This document shows, one piece after another, positions 1 through 9,905 of a stretch of 64,000 nt of DNA. Source of the stretch: Siphonodentalium dalli. Taxonomy: Eukaryota > Mollusca > Scaphopoda > Gadilida > Siphonodentaliidae. The notes beneath the pieces are model-generated. The model was not told the origin of the DNA. It did no database searches and was given only the letters and a program-made list of their open reading frames with translations. Location: the NCBI GenBank assembly GCA_032622095.1, contig CP136063.1, forward strand, positions 273,477,426-273,541,425. Reading direction: 5' to 3'. Each line of letters begins with the position of its first letter. The stretch's first letter is position 1. Position numbers and translations under genes: made by a program.

Positions 1-57
1 AACGCTCTTTATTTGTAACATACCAGGAATAGTCTTACAGGAATAGTCTTACGTAAT
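1..57 (+). repeat. Irregular monomer with 14-bp internal duplication
   Basis: The first complete monomer of the window is abnormal. The 14-base string AGGAATAGTCTTAC occurs at 25-38 and again directly at 39-52, followed by GTAATGAACG, which restores the array phase. The AGTCTTAC variant also occurs singly near 729 and at equivalent places in other cycles, so the duplicated form looks like a local slippage event within that variant. Confidence 0.8.
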
Positions 58-1532
58 GAACGCTCTTTATTAGTAACATACCAGGAATAAGACTAACAAT
101 GAGCGTTCGCTATTTGTAACATACCAGGAATAAGACTAACAATGAGCGTTCTTTATTTGTAACATACCATGACTAAGACTGACAATGAACGGTATTTATT
201 GGTAACATACAATGAGTAGACTTACAATGAACGCTCTTTATGTGTAACATACCAGGAATAAGACTAACAATGAACGATCTTTATTTGTAACATACCATGA
301 ATATACTAACGTGGAACGCTCTTTATTTCTAACATACCATGACTAATACTAACAATGAACGGTCTTATTTTTAACATACAATGAGTAAGACTAACATTGA
401 ACGCTGTGTATTTGTAACATACCACGAATAGACTAACAATGAACGCTCTTCAATTGTAACATACCAGGAATAGACTAACAATGAACGCTCTTTATTTGTA
501 ACATACCAGGAATAGACTAACAATGAACGTGCTTTATTTGTAACATACCAGGGATAGACCAACAATTAACGCTCTTTATTTGTAATATACCATGATTAGA
601 CTAACAATGAACGTTCTTTATTTGTAACATACCATGAATAAACTTACAATGAACGTTCTTTATTTGTAACATACCAGGAATAAGACAAACAATGAACGCT
701 CTTTATTTGTAACATACCAGGAATAGTCTTACAATGAACGCTCTTTATTTGTAACATAACATGAATAGACTAGCAATGAACGCTCTTTATTAGTAACATA
801 CCAGGAATATAATAACAATGAATGCTCTTTATTTGTAACATACCAGGAATAGACTAACAATGAACGCTCTTTATTTGGAACATACCATGAATAGACTAAA
901 AATGAACGTTCTTTATTTGTAACATACCAGGAATAGAGTAACAATGAACGCTCTTTATTTGTAACATACCAGGAATAGACTAACAATGAACGCTCTTTAT
1001 TTGTAACTTACCAGGAATAGACTAACAATGAACGTTCTTTATTTGTAACATACCATGAATAGACTAACAACGAACGCTCTTTATTTGTAACATACCAGGA
1101 ATAGACTAGCAATGAACGCTCTTTATTTGTAACATACCAGGAATATACTAACAATGATCGTTCTTTATTTGTAACATACCATGAATATACTAGCAATGAG
1201 CGTTCTTTATTTGTAACATACCAGGAATAGACTAACAATGAACGCTCTTTATTTGTAACATACCAGGAATAGACTAACAATGAGCGTTCTTTATTTGTAA
1301 CATACCAGGAATAGACTAACAATGAACGCTCTTTATTTGTAACATACCAGGAATAGACTAACAATGAGCATTCTGTGTTGGTTACATACCACGAATAAGA
1401 CGAGCAATGAACGCACTTTATTTGTAACATACCAGGAATAGACTAACAATGAACGCTCTGTATTTGTAACATACCAGGAATAGATAAACAATTAACGCTC
1501 TTTATTTGTAACATACCAGGAATAAGACTAAC

Positions 1533-1557
1533 AATGAACGCTCATTATTGGTATGTG
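1533..1557 (+). repeat. 25-bp truncated monomer (landmark J)
   Basis: A monomer begins normally with AATGAACGCTC, continues CATTATTGGTATGTG, and after only 25 bases the next monomer starts. About 17 bases covering the CATACCAGGAATAGAC part are gone. The CATTATTGG half is shared with the full-length landmark K, so J may be a deletion derivative of K or of a close relative. Other copies have their CATTATTGG at about 9453, 16782, 18298, 20740, 24366, 28641, 40561, 44533, 47489, 51588, 57471 and 61570. From 40561 onward the next monomer reads GAATTAT instead of GAATGAT, which separates an early from a late subfamily. Confidence 0.85.
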
Positions 1558-2080
1558 AATGATCTTTATTTGTAACATACCATGATTAAGACTAACAATG
1601 GACGTACTTTGTTGGTTAAATACCAGGAATAAGAATAACAATGAGCGTTCGCTATTTGTAACATACCAGGGATAGACCAACATATAACGCTCTTTATTTG
1701 TAATATACCATGAATAGACTAACAATGAACGTTCTTTATTTGTAACATAACATGAATAGACTAGCAATGAACGCTCTTTATTAGTAACATACCAGGAATA
1801 TAATAACAATGAACGCTCTTTATTTGTAACATACCAGGAATAGACTAACAATGAACGCTCTTTATTTGGAACATACCATGAATAGACTAAAAATGAACGT
1901 TCTTTATTTGTAACATACCAGGAATAGAGTAACAATGAACGCTCTTTATTTGTAACATACCAGGAATAGACTAACAATGAACGCTCTTTATTTGTAACTT
2001 ACCAGGAATAGACTAACAATGAACGTTCTTTATTTGTAACATACCAGGAATAGACTAACAATGAGCGTTCTTTATTTGTA

Positions 2081-2124
2081 GCATATTAGGAGTAAGACTA
2101 ACAATGAAAGTTCTTTATTTTTAA
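2081..2124 (+). repeat. Variant monomer M (GCATATTAGGAG)
   Basis: The TTGTAACATACCAGGA part is changed to TTGTAGCATATTAGGAG, and the following monomer reads AATGAAAGTTC, one of the few forms that has lost the CpG. It occurs once per cycle at 2081, 7340, 14669, 21364, 26526, 30801, 33738, 35775, 37430, 41951, 48879, 53705, 58861 and 63434. The spacings range from about 1.7 to 7.3 kb, which measures how variably cycles have been shortened. Confidence 0.88.
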
Positions 2125-2390
2125 CATACAATGAGTAAGACTAACAATGAACGCTCTATATTTGTAACATACCAGGCATAAGACAAACAATGAACGATCT
2201 TTATTTGTAACATACCATGAATATATTAACAATGAACGCTTTTTATGTGTATCATACCAGGAATAAGACTAACAATGAACGCTCTTTATTTGTAACATAA
2301 CATGAATAAGAATAACAATGGACGGTCTGTATTTGTAACATACCACGAATAGACTAACAATGAACGCTCTTTAATTGTAACATACCAGGA

Positions 2391-2440
2391 TTAATAACGC
2401 TGCACCAGCTCACAAAAGAAACCATCCAACAATAAAGACC
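2391..2440. other. 50-base non-satellite segment, copy 1
   Basis: The array is interrupted after CCAGGA by 50 bases that do not resemble the monomer, including CGCTGCACCAGCTCAC and GAAACCATCC. The array resumes at AATGAACGCTC. The segment replaces about ten bases of the monomer (ATAGACTAAC), a net gain of about 40 bp. Its last ten bases, AATAAAGACC, resemble the AATAAGACC end of some monomers, so the truly foreign core may be nearer 40 bases. The monomers on both sides are those seen at the same point of other cycles, for example 7620-7730, where no insert exists. It is too short to identify; it may be a transposon remnant or filler DNA from break repair. Confidence 0.8.
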
Positions 2441-3150
2441 AATGAACGCTCTTTATTTGTAACATACCAGGAATAGACTAACAATGAACGCTCTTTATTT
2501 GTAACATACCAGGGATAGACTAACAATTTACGCTCTTTATTTGTAATATACCATGAATAGACTAACAATGAACGTTCTTTATTTGTAACAAACCAGGAAT
2601 AGACTAACTATGAGCGTTCTTTATTTGTAACATACCAGGAGTAAGACTAACAATGAGCGTTCTTTATATGTAACATACCAGTAATATACTATCGATCAAC
2701 GCTCTTTATATGTAACACACCAGGAGTAAGGCTAACAATGAGCGTTCTTTATTTTTAACATACCAGGAATAAGATTAACAATGAGCGATCTTTATTTGTA
2801 ACATACCATGCATTTTCTAACAAGGAACGCTCTTTATTGGTAATATACAATGAGTAGAGTAACAATGAACGCTCTTTATGTGTAATAAACCAGGAATAAG
2901 ACTAACAATGCACGATCATTATTTGTAACATACCATGAATATACTAACAAGGAACGCTCTTTATTTGTAACATACCAGGAATATACTAACAATGAGCGTT
3001 CTTTATTGGTAACATACCAGGAGTAAGACTAACAATGAACGCTCTTTATTTAAAACATATCAGGAATAGACTAACAATGAGCGTTCTTTATTTGTAACAT
3101 ACAAGGAGTAAGACTAACAATGAACGCTCTTTATTTGTAACAAACCAGGA

Positions 3151-3176
3151 ATAGACTATATAACAATGAGCGTTAT
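3151..3176 (+). repeat. Monomer with extra TATA (46-bp form)
   Basis: The usual AGACTAACAATG is replaced by AGACTATATAACAATG, adding four bases. Two lineages exist. One reads TATATAACAATGAGCG and lies before K, for example near 8419, 22438, 27601, 34771, 43026, 49954 and 59937. The other reads TATATAGCAATGAGCG and lies after K, for example near 3965, 5112, 23334, 39402, 46330, 50767, 56312 and 60748. The copies near 36850, 38510 and 55420 read CAATTAGCG, marking them as close relatives. The string resembles a TATA box only by chance of composition, and nothing downstream suggests a promoter. Confidence 0.75.
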
Positions 3177-3219
3177 TTATTTGTAACAAACCAGGAATAG
3201 ACTAACAATGAACGCTCTT

Positions 3220-4366
3220 TATTTGTAACATACCAGGAATAAGACTAACAATGAACGATCTTTATTTGTAACATGCCATGAATATACTAACAAGGAACTC
3301 TCTTTATTTGTAACATACAATGATCAAGACTAACAATGAACGGTCTTTATTGGTAACAAACTATACATAGACTAACAATGAACGCTCTTTATGTGTAACA
3401 TACCAGGAATAAGACTACCAATGGACGTTCTTTGTCGGTTACATACCAGGAATAGACTAACAATAAACGCTCTTTGTTTGTAACATACCAGGAATAGACT
3501 AACAATGAACGCTCTTTATTTGTAACATACCAGGAATAAGACTAACAATGAATGATCTTTATTGGTAACATACCAGGAATAGACTAACAATGAACGCTCA
3601 TTATTGGTTATTTACCAGGAGGTGACTAACAGAGAACGCTCTTTATTTGTAACATACCATGAATAAGACTAACAATGGACGTTCTTTGTTGATTACATAC
3701 CAGGAATAGACTAACAATGAACGCTCTTTATTTGTAACATACCAGGAATAGACTAACAATGAACGCTCTTTATTTGTAACATACCAGGAATAGACTAACA
3801 ATGGGTATTCTATATTGGTAACATACCAGGAGTAAGACTAACAATGAACGCTCTTTATTTATAACATACCAGGAATAGACTAACAATGAGCGTTCTTCAT
3901 TTGTAACATACCAGGAGTAAGACTAACAATGAACGCTCTTTATTTTTAACATACCAGGAATAGACTATATAGCAATGAGCGTTCTTTATTTGTAACATAC
4001 TAGGAATAGACTAACAATGAACGCTCTTTATTTGTAACATACCAGGAATAGACTAACAATGAACGTTCTTTATTTGTAACATACCTGGAATAAGACTAAC
4101 AATGGACGTTCTTTATTTGTAACATACCAGGAATAGACTAACAATGAGCGTTCTTTATTTGTAACATACCAGGAATAAGACTAGCAATGAACGTTCTGTA
4201 TTTGTAACATACCAGGAATAGACTAGCAATGAACGCTCTTTATTTGTAACATACCAGGAATAGACTAACAATGGACGTTCTTTATTTGTAACATACCAGG
4301 AATAGACTAACAATGGAGGTTCTTTATGTGTAACATACCAGGAATAGACTAACAATGAGCGTTCTT
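3220..4366 (+). repeat. Nested 1,147-bp tandem duplication, copy 1
   Basis: About 27 monomers are repeated immediately downstream at 4367-5513, offset 1,147 bp (GAACGATC at 3253 and 4400; K at 3599 and 4746). One difference is clear: TTGATTACATACC at 3686 here against TTGGTTACATACC in the second copy. The whole doublet reappears inside the second 7,329-bp copy, at about 10549-12842. Cycles elsewhere in the window, for example 22560-23700, have this stretch only once. Confidence 0.85.
3599..3640 (+). repeat. Variant monomer K (CATTATTGGTTATTT)
   Basis: This 42-bp-class monomer carries CATTATTGGTTATTT and then CCAGGAGGTGACTAACAG, and the next monomer starts with GAGAACGCTC instead of AATGAACGCTC. 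It is a useful landmark because it occurs once per full cycle. Its CATTATT begins at about 3599, 4746, 8903, 10928, 12075, 16232, 17832, 22925, 28090, 38994, 43430, 50358, 55904 and 60340. The copies at 38994 and 55904 share the private form CCATGAGGTGAC, and the copy at 17832 is followed by AACAGTGAAC instead of AACAGAGAAC. Confidence 0.85.
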
Positions 4367-5513
4367 TATTTGTAACATACCAGGAATAAGACTAACAATG
4401 AACGATCTTTATTTGTAACATGCCATGAATATACTAACAAGGAACTCTCTTTATTTGTAACATACAATGATCAAGACTAACAATGAACGGTCTTTATTGG
4501 TAACAAACTATACATAGACTAACAATGAACGCTCTTTATGTGTAACATACCAGGAATAAGACTACCAATGGACGTTCTTTGTCGGTTACATACCAGGAAT
4601 AGACTAACAATAAACGCTCTTTGTTTGTAACATACCAGGAATAGACTAACAATGAACGCTCTTTATTTGTAACATACCAGGAATAAGACTAACAATGAAT
4701 GATCTTTATTGGTAACATACCAGGAATAGACTAACAATGAACGCTCATTATTGGTTATTTACCAGGAGGTGACTAACAGAGAACGCTCTTTATTTGTAAC
4801 ATACCATGAATAAGACTAACAATGGACGTTCTTTGTTGGTTACATACCAGGAATAGACTAACAATGAACGCTCTTTATTTGTAACATACCAGGAATAGAC
4901 TAACAATGAACGCTCTTTATTTGTAACATACCAGGAATAGACTAACAATGGGTATTCTATATTGGTAACATACCAGGAGTAAGACTAACAATGAACGCTC
5001 TTTATTTATAACATACCAGGAATAGACTAACAATGAGCGTTCTTCATTTGTAACATACCAGGAGTAAGACTAACAATGAACGCTCTTTATTTTTAACATA
5101 CCAGGAATAGACTATATAGCAATGAGCGTTCTTTATTTGTAACATACTAGGAATAGACTAACAATGAACGCTCTTTATTTGTAACATACCAGGAATAGAC
5201 TAACAATGAACGTTCTTTATTTGTAACATACCTGGAATAAGACTAACAATGGACGTTCTTTATTTGTAACATACCAGGAATAGACTAACAATGAGCGTTC
5301 TTTATTTGTAACATACCAGGAATAAGACTAGCAATGAACGTTCTGTATTTGTAACATACCAGGAATAGACTAGCAATGAACGCTCTTTATTTGTAACATA
5401 CCAGGAATAGACTAACAATGGACGTTCTTTATTTGTAACATACCAGGAATAGACTAACAATGGAGGTTCTTTATGTGTAACATACCAGGAATAGACTAAC
5501 AATGAGCGTTCTT
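4367..5513 (+). repeat. Nested 1,147-bp tandem duplication, copy 2
   Basis: This is the second half of the doublet. It keeps the common TTGGTTAC form where the first half has TTGATTAC. After about 5513 the array departs from the duplicated order with GGAATAAGACCAAC in place of GGAATAAGACTAAC. Confidence 0.85.
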
Positions 5514-8500
5514 TATTTGTAACATACCAGGAATAAGACCAACAATGGACGTTCTTTATTTGTAACATATCAGGAATAGACTATCAATGGACACTCTTTA
5601 TTTGTAACGTACCAGGAATATACTAGCAATGAACGCTCTTTGTTTGTAATATACCATGAATAGACTAGCAATGAACGCTTTTTATTTGTTACATACAAGT
5701 AATAGACTAAAAATGAGCGTTCGTTATTTGTAACATACCATGAATAGACTAACAATGAACGCTCTTTATTTGTAACATACCAGGAATAGACTAGCAATGA
5801 ACGCTCTTTATGTGTAACATACCAGGAATATACTAACAATGATCGTTCGTTATTTGTAACATACCATGAATATACTAACAATGAGCGTTCTTTATTTGTA
5901 ACATACCAGGAATAAACCAACAATGGACGTTCTTTGTTGGTTACATACCAGGAATAGATTAACAGTGAACGCTCTTTATTTGTAACATACCATGAATAAG
6001 ACTAACAATGGACGTTCTTTGTTGGTTACATACCAGGAGTAAGACTATCAATGAGCGTTCTTTATTTGTAACATACAAGGAATAGACTAACAATGAACGC
6101 TCTTTATTAGTAACATACCAGGAATAAGACTAACAATGAGCGTTCGCTATTTGTAACATACCAGGAATAAGACTAACAATGAGCGTTCTTTATTTGTAAC
6201 ATACCATGACTAAGACTGACAATGAACGGTATTTATTGGTAACATACAATGAGTAGACTTACAATGAACGCTCTTTATGTGTAACATACCAGGAATAAGA
6301 CTAACAATGAACGATCTTTATTTGTAACATACCATGAATATACTAACGTGGAACGCACTTTATTTCTAACATACCATGACTAATACTAACAATGAACGGT
6401 CTTATTTTTAACATACAATGAGTAAGACTAACATTGAACGCTCTGTATTTGTAACATACCAGGCATAAGACTAACATTGAACGCTCTGTATTTGTAACAT
6501 ACCAGGCATAAGACTAACAATGAACGATCTTTATTTGTAACATACCATGAATATACTAACAATGAACGCTTTTTATGTGTATCATACCAGGAATAAGACT
6601 AACAATGAACGCTCTTTATTTGTAACATACCATGAACAAGAATAACAATGGACGGTCTTTATTTGTAACATACCACGAATAGACTAACAATGAACGCTCT
6701 TCAATTGTAACATACCAGGAATAGACTAACAATGAACGCTCTTTATTTGTAACATACCAGGAATAGACTAACAATGAACGCTCTTTATTTGTAACATACC
6801 AGGGATAGACCAACAATTAACGCTCTTTATTTGTAATATACCATGAATAGACTAACAATGAACGTTCTTTATTTGTAACATACCATGAATAAACTAACAA
6901 TGAACGTTCTTTATTTGTAACATACCAGGAATAAGACAAACAATGAACGCCTTTATTTGTAACATACCAGGAATAGTCTTACAATGAACGCTCTTTATTT
7001 GTAACATAACATGAATAGACTAGCAATGAACGCTCTTTATTAGTAACATACCAGGAATATAATAACAATGAATGCTCTTTATTTGTAACATACCAGGAAT
7101 AGACTAACAATGAACGCTCTTTATTTGGAACATACCATGAATAGACTAAAAATGAACGTTCTTTATTTGTAACATACCAGGAATAGAGTAACAATGAACG
7201 CTCTTTATTTGTAACATACCAGGAATAGACTAACAATGAACGCTCTTTATTTGTAACTTACCAGGAATAGACTAACAATGAACGTTCTTTATTTGTAACA
7301 TACCAGGAATAGACTAACAATGAGCGTTCTTTATTTGTAGCATATTAGGAGTAAGACTAACAATGAAAGTTCTTTATTTTTAACATACAATGAGTCAGAC
7401 TAACAATGCACGCTCTATATTTGTAACATACCAGGCATAAGACTAACAATGAACGATCTTTATTTGTAACATACCATGAATACATTAACAATGAACGCTT
7501 TTTATGTGTATCATACCAGGAATAAGACTAACAATGAACGCTCTTTATTTGTAACATACCATGAATAAGAATAACAATGGACGGTCTTTATTTGTAACAT
7601 ACCACGAATAGACTAACAATGAACGCTCTTTAATTGTAACATACCAGGAATAGACTAACAATGAACGCTCTTTATTTGTAACATACCAGGAATAGACTAA
7701 CAATGAACGCTCTTTATTTGTAACATACCAGGGATAGACTAACAATTTACGCTCTTTATTTGTAATATACCATGAATAGACTAACAATGAACGTTCTTTA
7801 TTTGTAACAAACCAGGAATAGACTAACTATGAGCGTTCTTTATTTGTAACATACCAGGAGTAAGACTAGCAATGAACACTCTTTATTTGTAACATACCAG
7901 GAGTAAGACTAACAATGAGCGTTCTTTATATGTAACATACCAGTAATATACTATCTATCAACGCTCTTTATATGTAACATACCAGGAGTAAGGCTAACAA
8001 TGAGCGTTCTTTATTTTTAACATACCAGGAATAAGATTAACAATGAGCGATCTTTATTTGTAACATACCATGAATGTTCTAACAAGGAACGCTCTTTATT
8101 GGTAATATACAATGAGTAGAGTAACAATGAACGCTCTTTATGTGTAATAAACCAGGAATAAGACTAACAATGCACGATCATTATTTGTAACATACCATGA
8201 ATATACTAACAAGGAACGCTCTTTATTTGTAACATACCAGGAATAGACTAACAATGAGCGTTCTTTATTGGTAACATACCAGGAGTAAGACTAACAATGA
8301 ACGCTCTTTATTTAAAACATATCAGGAATAGACTAACAATGAGCGTTCTTTATTTGTAACATACAAGGAGTAAGATTAACAATGAACGCTCTTTATTTGT
8401 AACAGACCAGGAATAGACTATATAACAATGAGCGTTATTTATTTGTAACAAACCAGGAATAGACTAAAAATGAACGCTCTTTATTTTTAACATACAATGT

Positions 8501-9509
8501 GTAAGACTAACAATGAACGCTCTTTATTTGTAACATACCAGGAATAAGACTAACAATGAACGGTCTTTATTTGTAACATGCCATGAATATACTAACAAGG
8601 AACGCTCTTTATTTGTAACATACAATGATCAAGACTAACAATGAACGGTCTTTATTGGTAACACACAATACATAGACTAACAATGAACGCTCTTTATGTG
8701 TAACATACCAGGAATAAGACTACCAATGGACGTTCTTTGTTGGTTACATACCAGGAATAGACTAACAATAAACGCTCTTTGTTTGTAACATACCAGGAAT
8801 AGACTAACAATGAACGCTCTTTATTTGTAACATACCAGGAATAAGACTAACAATGAATGATCTTTATTGGTAACATACCAGGAATAGACTAACAATGAAC
8901 GCTCATTATTGGTTATTTACCAGGAGGTGACTAACAGAGAACGCTCTTTATTTGTAACATACCATGAATAAGACTAACAATGGACGTTCTTTGTTGGTTA
9001 CATACCAGGAATAGACTAACAATGAACGCTCTTTATTTGTAACATACCAGGAATAAGACTAACAATGAGCGTTCTTTATTTGTAACATACCAGGAATAGA
9101 CTAACAATGAACGCTCTTTATTTGTAACATACCAGGAATAGACTAACAATGGGCATTCTATATTGGTAACATACCAGGAGTGAGACTAACAATGAACGCT
9201 CTTTATTTATAACATACCAGGAATAGACTAACAATGAGCATTCTGTGTTGGTTACATACCACGAATAAGACGAGCAATGAACGCACTTTATTTGTAACAT
9301 ACCAGGAATAGATTAGCAATGAACGCTCTTTATTTGTAACATACCAGGAATAGACTAACAATGAACGCTCTGTATTTGTAACATACCAGGAATAGATAAA
9401 CAATTAACGCTCTTTATTTGTAACATACCAGGAATAAGACTAACAATGAACGCTCATTATTGGTATGTGAATGATCTTTATTTGTAACATACCATGATTA
9501 AGACTAACA

Positions 9510-9905
9510 ATGGACGTACTTTGTTGGTTACATACCAGGAATAAGACAGGCAATGAACGCTCTTTATTTGTAACATACCATGAATAAGACTAGCAATGGA
9601 CGTTCTTTGTTGGTTAAATACCAGGAATAAGACTAGCAATGAACGCTCTTTATTTGTAACATACCAGGAGTAAGACTAACAATGAACGCTCTTTATTGGT
9701 AACATACCAGGAGTAAGACTAACAATGGACGTTCTTTGTTGGTTACATACCAGGGATAAGACTAACAATGAACGCTCTTTATTTGTAACATACCATGAAT
9801 AAGACTAACAATGGACGTTCTTTGTTGGTTACATACCAGGAATAAGACTAGCAATGAACGCTCTTTATTTGTAACATATCAGGAGTAAGACTAACAATGA
9901 ACGCT
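9510..9905 (+). repeat. 86-bp dimer zone (alternating 43-bp monomers)
   Basis: Two 43-bp monomer types alternate: one with GAACGCTCTTTATTTG then TAACATACCATG, the other with GGACGTTCTTTGTTGG then TTACATACCAGG. The repeat register is therefore 86 bp. No long open frame survives because every monomer shifts the frame. This zone ends at the 7,329-bp junction. Confidence 0.8.

Larger units (their letters stand above)
58..3218 (+). repeat. Higher-order block alpha, copy 1
   Basis: This block matches 19255 to about 22495 monomer by monomer. The offset is 19,197 bp up to about 1600 and 19,283 bp afterwards. The change of 86 bp is two monomers missing from this copy near 1600-1625. The block includes the J monomer, the GCATATTAGG landmark at 2081 and the 50-base non-satellite segment at 2391-2440. 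Single differences between the copies include GCTGTGTA near 391-398 against GCTCTGTA near 19590, and ACGTGCTTT at 527 against ACGCTCTTT in the partner. At the right end this copy lacks about two monomers that follow the TATA-bearing monomer in copy 2. Confidence 0.85.
2576..9904 (+). repeat. 7,329-bp tandem duplication, copy 1
   Basis: This segment is followed directly by its own copy at 9905-17233. Every private variant I compared is shared at an offset of 7,329 bp: the GATTACATACC variant at 3688 and 11017, ACATTAAC near 7483 and 14812, and GAACGGTCTTTATTTG near 8560 and 15889. I found no difference at the sites I compared, but I did not align every base. The left junction lies within the monomer around 2560-2576, where the copies first agree. 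The block spans more than one landmark cycle, with K at 3599, 4746 and 8903, M at 7340 and J at 9453. Confidence 0.88.

Noticed and set aside
11-18. TATTTGT-type strings as forkhead factor binding sites.
   Set aside because: The match to the loose forkhead consensus is only seven bases and AT-rich. It is present because it is in the monomer, with no independent sign of selection that I can see.
290-312. Intron signals: ATACTAAC resembles a yeast branch point and TTTGTAAC resembles a 5' splice site.
   Set aside because: These strings occur in hundreds of monomers as part of the satellite consensus, and no exon-like sequence or polypyrimidine tract with an acceptor accompanies them.
2391-2440. 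The 50-base segment as a tRNA, small RNA or intact mobile element.
   Set aside because: It is too short, shows no cloverleaf, no clear terminal inverted repeats and no target-site duplication that I can make out.
3151-3176. The TATATA string in the 46-bp monomers as a TATA box or promoter.
   Set aside because: It is a four-base insertion in an AT-rich repeat, copied with the cycles, with no gene or distinct start region downstream.
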